In this document: in pieces, positions 51,830-60,827 of the stretch | Layout: each line of letters opens with the position of its first letter | How positions within the stretch are numbered: position 1 is the first letter of the stretch | From: Undaria pinnatifida | Taxonomy: Eukaryota > Sar > Phaeophyceae > Laminariales > Alariaceae | Assembly (NCBI GenBank): GCA_012845835.1 | Contig: JABAKD010000007.1 | Span: 4,913,358 to 4,977,357, forward strand | Length of the DNA stretch: 64,000 bases | Reading direction: 5' to 3' | Made by a program: the position numbers and the translations under genes | The notes under the pieces: generated by a model | What the model saw: only the letters and a program-made list of their open reading frames with translations | What the model was told of the DNA's origin: nothing | Database searches by the model: none

Positions 51830-52880
51830 TGTTTCCCCCCCCCCCGTTCCCTCTTTTGTTCAAACGACCCACCTAAAATCGAAATCGGCCATAGTAATCA
51901 ACACTTCTACGCAACTGATATACGTCATTATCTTTCTAGTCATCCATGACGTAACTTTCATTCATCCTCAACGCCCCCCCTCATTCCCCACCACCTGCAC
52001 GATCGCCTAGACCTAGAACCACGTGTACAACAAGCCCCTACATATACCTAAACCTATTAACCCCCAACCCCCCCCCAACCCCCCCTCCTTTCCCACCACC
52101 CGCACCATCGCCTAGACCTAGCACCACGCGTATAGCAAACCCCTACATCTACGCGACCTAAAGCTGTTAAAACCCTTTTGACCCCCCCCCCCCCCCGCCA
52201 CCCCCTCGAACACTCCGCCCTCTCCTCACTGGCTGTACGACTTTACAGGATATACATGAGAAACTGGTGCATTCCTTCCACAATCGTCAGATTTACCCCC
52301 TTGAAGGATTTATAGTTTCCACGCAGAGATTGAATTTCCCCGCCCGTCCGCCCCCCGCCCCGCCCCCGCCCCCCCCGGCTCCCTCTTGTTCAAATCCAGG
52401 CCCCCACGCCCTTGAAAACTCCACCCTCCCCTCACCGGTTATACGACTTACAGGATACACTTGATAAACTGATGCATTTCCTTCCACAGCTGTCATAGCT
52501 GTCCGTCTCAAGAACGGGTTTCGCGCACAGACTGACAAACATCACCCTGTTGACCCTGATAGCTACACTGTAGTTCCAAGGGGAGTTGCCGACCTATATC
52601 CTTAATGAGGACACACAACCCGAAATACGCGCAATCGGAGCATCACACACAGCTTGCAATTATGAGTTTCGACGGAATCGTCTATTTCGCAACTGCTGTA
52701 GTGTATTTTTTTTCTCTTCTTATTGCGACAAAATCTTCGATCTCACTGCTGGAGTGTACTTTTATTCTAATAACATTATAAAAAATGAAAACATACTATA
52801 TAACATATATTGCGATCGGAGTATCACACACAGCTTGCAAAGATGAGTTTCGACGAAATCTTCGATCTCACAGCTGGAGT
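51830..52880 (+). mobile_element. Foldback family F, right-arm orientation
   Basis: C-runs with CATCGCCTAGACCTAG(A/C)ACCACG units (51830-52200) lead into two copies of the sub-terminal block (52255-52330 and 52435-52530: ACTGGTGCATTCCTTCCACA or ACTGATGCATTTCCTTCCAC). Then come CTACACTGTAGTTCCAAGGG and two terminal blocks (52640-52690 and 52815-52880, CACACAGCTTGCAAAGATGA, TTCGATCTCACAGCTGGAGT). Inverse of 55505-56640. Confidence 0.65.
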
Positions 52881-53049
52881 GTATTTTCAATTTTTATAAT
52901 ATTGTACAACCCGATGACCAAAACGCATGGCCTAACTCAAAGTGAAAAAAGCATTTTCATATTGCGAAACCGAAATTCCATCCCGACGAGTTTAGGCGCA
53001 GGATCCCCTTCATTCAGGGACGAAATTTTTGCCGAAACGTGATACTCAC

Positions 53050-53843
53050 TACAACAGCAGTAGCACCGCAGTGCGGTGGTCAAATCAAGGTAGTCAAGCG
53101 CAACACGAAAATCAACCAAAATCAACAACAGCCAGGTAGAACTATCTACTAGGCTGTAAATTAGCGAGAAAAACGCTCGAGAGTCTAGGGAAGGGATTTT
53201 CTTTCGGACCCAGGCTACGGTACCATAAGGGTCCCTTTTTTGGGCCTTTAATTTCAGAGGCGAGGGGTCACTCGCGCGAGTAAACCCTTTGGTTCCTTTG
53301 CGATCTTACGTTTCCTTCAGTGATTTGTTTTGACGAAATCAATCCGCAGCAATGCAAACGTAATCTAAGCTGCGCCAAAACAACTGCCTAAACCATTTTC
53401 ATCGGTTTGGTAAAGAATCACCCGAGCGAGTGGCTCAAACACATGTATGTACCGCTGCTGTGGTCGTAACATTGGGCATTTTACCTTACATAGAATGGTT
53501 GTTTGATACATTTTGTCAGAGAGTTCAATTGCCATTATTGGCGTTTCTCGTGAGCTCTCTCGAGATCTTGAGATACGAACGAGAAGGTCACATGGCCGAT
53601 GGCATGTCGCTTCCCACTGTGATAACGAACGAACTATTGCATTGTGGACAAACGCACTCCGAGCCTACGAGGGGAAGTCCGCGGAGCTGATACCACCGGG
53701 CCCACGGTCGCGCGAGTCGGTACACGCACCAGTGAAGATGAGGGTACCCCGCCGGTGCCGTAGCCTTGGTCTTCGCCAGCCGGACGCTTGCTATAATATA
53801 CGGCAAAGGTGTCGCCTTTTGGTGGCTTTCCGTTTCTGGATCA
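53050..53843. other. Repeat scraps, no gene
   Basis: 53200-53435 belongs to the GATCAAGGCTACGGTAGGG family (GGCTACGGTACCATAAGGG, TCACTCGCGCGAGTAAAC, TTTGCGATCTTACGTTTCC, CACCCGAGCGAGTGGCTC). The 115-codon ORF 53513-53860 is not recognised. Confidence 0.4.
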
Positions 53844-54080
53844 GATCAAGGCTACGGTAGGGGGGTACCTCCAATTTTCACTCCCGGGTCAAAGCCAAAA
53901 AAAAGGTATACCTCTTAGATCAAGGCTACGGTAGGGGGGTACCCCCAGTTTTCACCCCCGGGTCAAAGCCAAAAAAAGGTATAAAAAAGCCAAAAAAGGG
54001 TGTACCTGTAGTAGATTACCCTTTTTTGGCTTTGACCTGGGAGTGAAAACTGGGGGTACCCCCCTACCGTAGCCTTGATC
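53844..54080. repeat. Foldback repeat: long inverted repeat plus an extra direct arm
   Basis: The arm GATCAAGGCTACGGTAGGGG, then TACCCCCAGTTTTCACCCCC and GGGTCAAAGCCAAAAAA, occurs at 53844-53905, again at 53918-53985, and inverted at 54019-54080. The last two form a 163-bp palindromic unit with a short spacer. Confidence 0.88.
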
Positions 54081-54084
54081 ATCA

Positions 54085-54595
54085 TTGGGCTCCTTAACGC
54101 AAATTCACCGGAACAGATCATTCTGCTTGTGTGCGATATGAATATTTTAGCAAGTTGTCCGGTAATCGTGTAAAAATTTCATTTCGCTTTTTGAAACAGA
54201 GGTTTATGGGTGGGGAATAGAGGTCCGGTCCTACAGCAGCGGTCCTCGGAACGAAAAATGGTGAATCTCCACCGTTGCAGGTGTCAGCGGCCGCTTTATC
54301 AAGCTTCACATGAGCGGTGCAGTAGTACAAGAACAGGGGTATATATGGCCATTCGTTCGCCAGCGGTCGAAGTTCTTAAGCGCAGCATGCCCAATCATCA
54401 ATCTGCCGTCTAGCAACCAGCGAGGAGTCTTTCGTTCATACATAGAGGGGTCTAGCAGCGGGTGCTCTCTCCTACTTACGGCAACGCCAATCACGCCAGC
54501 TCAATATCCCTGTTCCAATGCAATACCATCGGGACGGACACTGGTTGTGGTGGATGTAGATGATTAAACACATATACAAATATCAATTTAATGTC
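54085..54595. other. Non-coding stretch with possible old MITE edges
   Basis: GGGCTCCTTAACGCAAATTC near 54090 and GGTGAATCTCCACCGTTGCA near 54268 resemble MITE ends in reverse order. No exon was seen. Confidence 0.35.
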
Positions 54596-54599
54596 ATAA

Positions 54600-54841
54600 G
54601 ACGCCAGCTACGTTGATAGAGGTGCACCACTTTTTTTCTGGAGTCAACCTAACTCTTGAAGATTAAGAGCTCTCCCAAAAACTGATTTGGACAAAAATAT
54701 AACTTCTACAGAACGAGAATCCCACGGCCTAGGTATAAAACGAGAATCATGTAAAACAAGGAAAATGATTTTGGGTTAAGGAGCCCCGTCATTCCGAAAC
54801 CCTTTCAGACGAAAAGTGATACCTCTATCGTAGCATGCGTC
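54600..54841 (+). mobile_element. MITE family member
   Basis: GACGCCAGCTACGTTGATAG at the left, ACCTCTATCGTAGCATGCGT plus C at the right, with standard interior words (CCCACGGCCTAGGTATAAA, GGGTTAAGGAGCCCCGTCAT). GTCA occurs just outside both ends, but three bases separate it on the left. Confidence 0.85.
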
Positions 54842-55044
54842 GTCAATAGAGCACACACAAAACCATACCCGCAGGTGGTGACGGGAGCCTGTCCTGTGAT
54901 GAGCGATCTCACGGTAGTGGTGCAGCGGAAGTTTCTAAGAAGTTTCTGAGTTCATAACATGAGGAGCTCAACATCTCACCCGACACACGACTTCGAAGGC
55001 ATTCGTTCGCGCAACCCGACAATGCCTTTATGTCTTAGTCCTGA

Positions 55045-55169
55045 AACAAATGATACAACAACAGCAACAGCAGCAGCACCAAAACCAACACCAACACCAA
55101 CACCAACACCAACCACAACAACAGCAGCAGCAACAACAAAAACAACAACAACAACAGCACAACAACAGC

Positions 55170-55216
<47 letters not shown>
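55045..55216. repeat. CAA/CAG microsatellite
   Basis: CAACAGCAGCAGC, then ACCAACACC units, then a run of AAC triplets. The long Gln/Asn/Thr ORFs over it are by-products. Confidence 0.92.
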
Positions 55217-55218
<2 letters not shown>

Positions 55219-55224
55219 CGCGGA

Positions 55225-55390
55225 ATAAACACAAAACCGCGCGAAAAGTCACCATTCCTTGGACTACGAGTATACGCCTGGAAATAAGCGTACATCGCAT
55301 TCGCGCGAAAAGTCACCCTTCCTTGGACTACGAGTATACGCCTGGAAAAAAGCGTACACCGCATTCTCCTGTCGTCTGCCATTTTTGATC
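55225..55390. repeat. Tandem duplication, unit about 65 bp
   Basis: Two units with GCGCGAAAAGTCACC(A/C)TTCC, TTGGACTACGAGTATACGCC and TGGAAA(T/A)AAGCGTACA. Confidence 0.85.
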
Positions 55391-55409
55391 ATTTTTTTTT
55401 TAAAACTAA

Positions 55410-55889
55410 TTTTCAAGGACGTCTGCCGTGAGTTTGACGAATTTCAAGTCAATACTCATCTTTGCAAGCTGCGTTGTTGGTACCCGCAATATACTATAAA
55501 AATTAAAATACACTCCAGCTGTGAGATCGAAGATTTCGTCGAAACTCATCTTTGCAAGCTGTGTGTGATACTCCGATCGCGCGCATTACGAGTTGTGTGT
55601 CCTCATTAAGGATATAGGTCGGCGACTCCCTTACAACTACAGTGTAGCTATCAGGGTCAACAGGATGATTTTAGTCGGTCTGTGCGCGGAAACTATAAAA
55701 CCCGTTTCTGAGGGGGATAAAATCTGACAGCTGTGAAGGGAAAGGGGGGCCTGGTTTTGATCAAAAGCGAGCGGGTTTGGAGGGGGGCGGGGGGGGGGGG
55801 GGGGGGAAAGGGGCAATTTGTGCATGTAAGCTATAAATCCTTTCGAGGGGATAAATCTGACGGTTTTGGCAGCAGTATATTATTGGGGG

Positions 55890-55925
<36 letters not shown>

Positions 55926-56945
55926 ACGGCTTTTGGTGAGGGGTTTGTTATACGTGTGGTGCCAGGTCTAGGCGAAGGTGCGGGTGATGAAGAAGAAGGG
56001 GGCGTTCGAGGCGGGGGGGGGGGGGAAACACAGCGGCATGGATGGCTCTCGAAAGATAATGAGGTGATATCCTGTGCGTGAAGTGTTTATTAATGTGGCG
56101 GATTTCGATATTTGGTGGGGCGTTTGAGTAAGGGAAAGCAAGAGGGGGGGGGGGGGGGGGATTTTTAGGAGGTGTAGGTTACAAATAATATTCAAATACA
56201 CTTCGGCTGTGAGATCAATGATATGTAGCAGCTTGTTATACGCGTGGTGCTAGGTCTAGGCGATCGTGTAGGTGGTCGGGAAAGAGGGGGCGTTGGAGCG
56301 GGGGGGGGGGGGGGAGGGGGGGGGGGGGGGGGGGGAACACAGCGGCATGGATGGCTCTCGAAAGATAATGAGGTGATATCTTGTGCGTGAAGTGTTTATT
56401 AATGTGGCGGATTTCGATATTTGGTGGGGCGTTTGAGTAAGGGAGAGCAAGAGGGGGGGGGGGGGGGGGGGGATTTTTAGGAGGTTTAGGTCACAAATAA
56501 TATTCAAATACACTTCGGCTGTGAGATCAATGATATGTAGCAGCTTGTTATACGCGTGGTGCTAGGTCTAGGCGATCGTGTAGGTGGTCGGAAAAGAGGG
56601 GGCGTTGGAAGGGGGGGGGGGGGGGGGGGGGGGGGTTGGGGGGAAAAATAATTGAAAACTACGTCATGGATGGTCAGAAAAATATTAATGACGTGATATC
56701 AACTGCGTATAGGTGTTTATTACTCAGGCCGATTTTGATTGTGAGTGGGGCGTTTGGACAGACTACGCGGAAGGGGGGGGGGATCGGGGGACGGAGGGGC
56801 GGGGGGGGGAAGGGTCGGGGTTTGTTATGAAAAAGAGGTCAGTGGAGGGGGAGGGGAGGGGGGGGGGGGGGGGGGTCGGGGGGCGGGACATTTCAATATG
56901 TGCGCGGAAACTATAAATTCTCAAAGCGGACAAACCTGACGATTG
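55410..56945 (-). mobile_element. Foldback family F, left-arm orientation with G-tract tandem units
   Basis: Two adjacent terminal blocks (55418-55495 and 55505-55590, both with ACTCATCTTTGCAAGCTG) are followed by CTACAGTGTAG, CAGGGTCAACAGG and CTGTGCGCGGAAACTATAAA. The rest is a tandem array with units of about 310 bp at roughly 55930-56240, 56241-56550 and 56551-56760. Each unit has GTGGTGC(C/T)AGGTCTAGGCGA, a G-run, GGCATGGATGGCTCTCGAAA, GATAATGAGGTGATATC and TTTCGATATTTGGTGGGGCG. G-runs reach about 40 nt (near 55885-55924). Confidence 0.75.
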
Positions 56946-56949
56946 AAGC

Positions 56950-57640
56950 AATAAGACATTCCTTTATATCATCTGGCTTGTAATGTTTACTATTCTAGAA
57001 GGTTTGATGTTAGATGCAGCATTCAAGCCAGTGTTTAAGTGTAGTCAATAACGTGTTAAATCTTTATAGTTTGTTGTTGTATGATACATCGATCGAAAGC
57101 TAGAATATTTTATAGAATATTTGTAGGTACCATTATTTTCTGACATTGCTAATTATAAGAAAGAGATACGTATTGTCAAATGCAACAGGCGAGGTGATGT
57201 GGTCATGCACTGTTTGTCACCATCATACAGTTACCATTATTATCGACTATATGAACGAGTTTTGTTTTTTAGGTGTCTTATTTTTTGTCCACTATAATTG
57301 TAAGTATTGACATTGTGCGTTTGTGAAATTTTGGATTTTGCCCCCTGAACTTTCGTACTTGAATATGTCCCCACATCTATATGATACATTTTCATTGATA
57401 TTTTACGCGCATGAACATACGTGTCTGGTATCAGGTATATGAAATGCCGGTCCCCCAGGTGGTCATTTTAGTGCCGTGATTTCTTAGCTTGGTTACCCTC
57501 GAATGCTACTAATACTACTAAAACTGTCCTGTTGATTCTGGCGTTCGAATCCCACGTGGCGCGGACTCTTGATGTTAGCAAAATAAAAAAAAATAGAAGG
57601 AATCAGCTCCTGCAGAAAGAGGGCGCCTAGCAGCGTGGTT
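56950..57640. other. AT-rich non-coding stretch
   Basis: Lower GC than its surroundings, no ORF or repeat family. It contains a tRNA-like box B (GCGTTCGAATCCC at 57541-57553, plus strand) behind CTTAGCTTGGTTACCCTCGA; arms do not fold cleanly. Confidence 0.35.
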
Positions 57641-57870
57641 GGGCACAATTCGATGCGAGTCAACTCCTAATAGCAATGAAGAAATAGCTGGATTCTTCTC
57701 GCGATAAAAACGAAGGCAATGTACCGTAGTCAGGGGAGCCGGTGGGGGGGGGAGAGGCTGGCCCCGGATGATCTGAGTTACGTCTAGGGAGGGAAAAGGA
57801 AAAAGGAAAAGTGCGAAAACAATAGAAGGGAGACGAGCGAAAATAAAACTTGTGAAGACGTGCAATGGGA
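57640..57870 (+). repeat. Dispersed repeat G
   Basis: Contains CAATTCGATGCGAGTCAACT, TCTCGCGATAAAAACGAAGG, GTACCGTAGTCAGGGGAG and GATCTGAGTTACG. It abuts the truncated LINE. Confidence 0.65.
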
Positions 57871-57884
57871 ACATCAGTGGTGCC

Positions 57885-59140
57885 ATAACGTTGTACTTAT
57901 CGTACGCCGACGCGCTTGCCCAGACAGATTCCGAGAGCGTTGAGGTGATAGTGCGCAAACGGAGGATATTGTTTGCGGGATTCGTGGCACGCATGGGGGA
58001 GGAGCGTCTGCCACAGAGGGTGATGTTTGGGGAGTTTGTTGGGGGTAAGGGCTACTCAGGGGGGCAAGAGAAGGACTGGCTGGCTCATCTGAAGGAGGAT
58101 ATGTCGGTCTTTGGAATGAAATTCGAAGGATGGCGAAAGGCTGCTCAGAACGCTGGCAGATGGTTTCGAAGAGTAGAGGAGGGAGCCGAGTTGTTCATGC
58201 GGAATTGGCATGAAACGGAGAGACGCAAAGCTGCAGAGCGACGCGCAAAGGCTGCGGCAGCGTCATCCACCGTTGGCATCTCTAAGCGGCCGGGGGGAGG
58301 GGGAAGGGGGAGGGGCGGGGAGGGGACTGGGGGAGGGGGGGAGGGGACTGGGGGAGGGGGGGAGGGGGGAGGGGGAAAGGGAGGAAGGGGGGAGGGGCGG
58401 AAGGGGGAGCGTCATGCCCAAGAGACTGAAGTCTGGGTTTGGCCATCATCGTACTGAAAGTTGTGGGCCTTCTAATGGCCGTCACAAGATAGCATAAGAC
58501 CGCCCTGACTTCTTCGCCATGTTGCGTTCTCTCCCAGGTGCCATTGATGATGGACGTGATACCCTCTGTTAGCCCAATGCCATCCTTAGCCAGTTCCTAA
58601 GGTCTGCTAGTATGACATTTTTCTTTCTTTTCTTTTTCTATTTCTTCTTTCTTTTTTTTCTCTTTTTCTTTCCTTGCTTTCTTGTCTAGTCTTTTCTTTC
58701 TTTTCTTGTCTTTTTCTTCTCTTTGCTTGCCTTTTTCGTCTTGTTTCGGTTTTCTTCTCTTTTCTTTCCTTTCCTTTATCTTCTTTTCTTTTCTTTTTTT
58801 CTATTTCTCCAATTGACTTATGCCTGTCGTGCGTATGCGTAGTGATATATACGTGGTAGTCTTACTTGGGTGGCAATCGGAATATTTGGTTCCTCCAGGC
58901 GTGAGAAGTGAGACGTATGCACCGGCCTGGACCTGGCACATCGTAGACTGACTCCCGATTTCACTTTTATATGTTTCTGGTGGAGGCATGAATTGCGTCA
59001 GCTGTGATATATGCGTGTACCACCTTGGGTTGTGTGTGTGTTTTCCCTGGCGTATTCCTCAGCTCCAGAGTGACTGGAGCCTGTCGTGTGACCACGGACT
59101 TGATTATGCGAGTTAATGTGAAAACAACAACAACAACAAC
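57885..59140 (+). mobile_element. 5'-truncated LINE copy, complete 3' end
   Basis: Aligns with 62910-64000 of the larger copy: C-terminal coding part, G-rich stretch (58288-58410), 3' UTR with CCGCCCTGACTTCTTCGCC, a long pyrimidine tract (58617-58805), TGTCGTGCGTATGCGTAGTG, CTCCAGAGTGACTGGAGCC and TGATTATGCGAGTTAATGTG, ending in CAA repeats at 59121-59140. Such 5' truncation is typical of target-primed reverse transcription. Confidence 0.88.
57897..58457 (+). pseudogene. LINE ORF, C-terminal fragment
   Basis: Open from the truncation point to 58457. Reads RKRRILFAGFVARMGEERLP, KGYSGGQEKDWLAHLKEDMS and GMKFEGWRKAAQNAGRWFRR, and continues into a Gly-rich tail coded by the G-rich repeat. Homologous to 62945-63376. 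The initial ATG lies outside the LINE part, so no functional product is expected. Confidence 0.8.
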
Positions 59141-59142
59141 TT

Positions 59143-59432
59143 GCCCAACCGCTGTAGTTCGTAGCCGCGAGTTGGTTAGTTGTGGGAACATGGGAACTCT
59201 ATGATGTAGTTGAGTGGATACCCGCGGCCATGTGAGTTCGGTTCGCACATTGGATATTTTCATATGTGCGCCTTCTTCGTATCATGCGTTTTAGGCGGGA
59301 AAGCGTAGTATTTACCGGACGAATTTATATTTCTTTTGGTTTTTCGGATCTTCCTAGGGCTGCGGTACCTTTGTGTGACCACGGGCTCTAGATTATTTTA
59401 CAAGAGTTAATGTGAGGAAATAACAACAACTT
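59143..59432 (+). mobile_element. tRNA-like SINE, copy 1, with LINE-derived tail
   Basis: Starts GCCCAACCGCTGTAGTTCG right after the CAA tail of the LINE. It contains TAGTTGAGTGG, a full match to the pol III box A pattern TRGYNNARNGG, and GAGTTCGGTTCGCACA, a weaker box B. It ends TGTGTGACCACGGGCTCTAG, GAGTTAATGTGAGGAAATAA and CAACAAC. The end matches the LINE 3' end (GTGTGACCACGGACTTGATT, GAGTTAATGTGAAAACAACA). The second copy is at 20085-20378 (-). Confidence 0.75.
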
Positions 59433-59885
59433 GTCTACTGATCATGCGTACCGCACTCGTTCGTGCTAGGTGCTATGATAGGTGGGCCGATGTCCAGGAG
59501 CATCATAAGAATACGGTACTCCGACGTAATGGTATTGACACTCACTGGCTGTACTAAGTACTGATGATACAGCAGTACTGGCGAATGCTGACTGGCGAAC
59601 AAATGCTGCCACGATTGGGTACTCCTTATGAAGTAGCTGAGCAACTGACACAGCAGTACAGTAGTACAGCATCCTGCTTGATACCCACGAAGTTAAAGTG
59701 TGGTGCTATCATGCGTAAGGCAGCCTTTCTTCGCGCAAAGCTCTTGGTATTACCGGTACCCCGGGGAGGCGGTATACGTATCGAACAGAGAAGAGAGGAT
59801 CGAACCTACGTAAGTAAGCACCAAAGTCGGGAAGGAGATGGACGTGGCGTGTCGGGACTGCTGCCTCCTTCACGTTGGCAATTAG
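59433..59885. other. Upstream of the large LINE copy
   Basis: Unassigned sequence. The 5' UTR of the LINE may begin somewhere in it, but there is no second copy in the window to mark the border. Confidence 0.35.
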
Positions 59886-60827
59886 GCAAGAACCGGGCTG
59901 CGCGAAGGGAGACGGAGGGGGGGAAAATACTCTGTCTGGGAAAAACGGAGGGTGGACGGGAGGAAATCGGATGCTCGGAAGAATAGGAGACGCAGGAGGA
60001 TTCGAAGGGCTGCTCAGAAAATTCGCACAGCTGCAAGCGCTGGGTCGAGAGCAGGGAAACTCATCGCGGGTACGTACAACGTTCGCACACTTGCTTTCAA
60101 GGGCACGAACGGCATAGGCCACGCCGAGGTGATACTGAAGACTTGCGAGGACGCAGGTTGTGATATCATAGGGTTGAAGGAGGTGAGGCGCAATGGACAA
60201 AGTGCTTCTACGGCGGCGGGGTATGTTGTGTTTTGCTCAGGAGCAGACAGAGAAACGCACGAAAATAAGGGGAACCACGGGGTAGGCTTAGCTGTTAAAG
60301 AGTCTATCGTGGCAGGGATGGATAAGGGCGAAGTCGCGGTTGAGTGCATCAGTGCTAGAATGATGAAGGTTCGCATCCAACTCAAATGGAAATCTAACGG
60401 TGTGTCTTTCATTGTAGGCTATGCTCCCACTCTCGACAAGAGCACCAGCGGAAAGGATTACTTTTGGAGCTCACTTGACGAGGTGGTCAAGGGGGTACCC
60501 AGTAGGGACCACCTCCTTGTCCTGATGGACGCAAATACTCCTACAGTCATGAGAGGGGTCGAGTGGACCGACAGCAAGGCATTGGGTGCATACGGACGTG
60601 ACGAGCTGAACGACAACGGAGAGCGACTATTGATTCAGGCAATTGATAACAAACTCGTCCTCCTCAACACGTATTATGCTACACCTGCTCGTGGTATATC
60701 GTACACGTTTCAGAGTCCTAACAGAGGAAAGGCCCAGTACAGGCTTGACTACATACTGACACGCCAAGTAGATAGACGATTGGTACTTAATGTCACTGTG
60801 CGGACCCCACCCAGGGAGAAACGTTAA
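59886..60827 (+). pseudogene. LINE endonuclease domain (APE type)
   Basis: Open frame from just after a TAG at 59883; no ATG precedes the domain, so the start is lost or lies further upstream. Motifs in order: GTYNVRTL, DIIGLKEVRR (catalytic Glu context), NHGVGLAVKE, VGYAPT, LLVLMDANTPT (usual GDFNA replaced by MDANT), SYTFQSPN and YRLDYIL. The last catalytic motif SDHN (60829-60840) lies in the next frame, just past the TAA at 60825-60827. Confidence 0.85.

Noticed and set aside
55028-55382. Long Gln/Asn/Leu/Val-rich ORFs on both strands
   Set aside because: Translations of the CAA/CAG microsatellite.
57575-57994. A 139-codon minus ORF
   Set aside because: It runs antisense across repeat G and the start of the LINE fragment; no domain.
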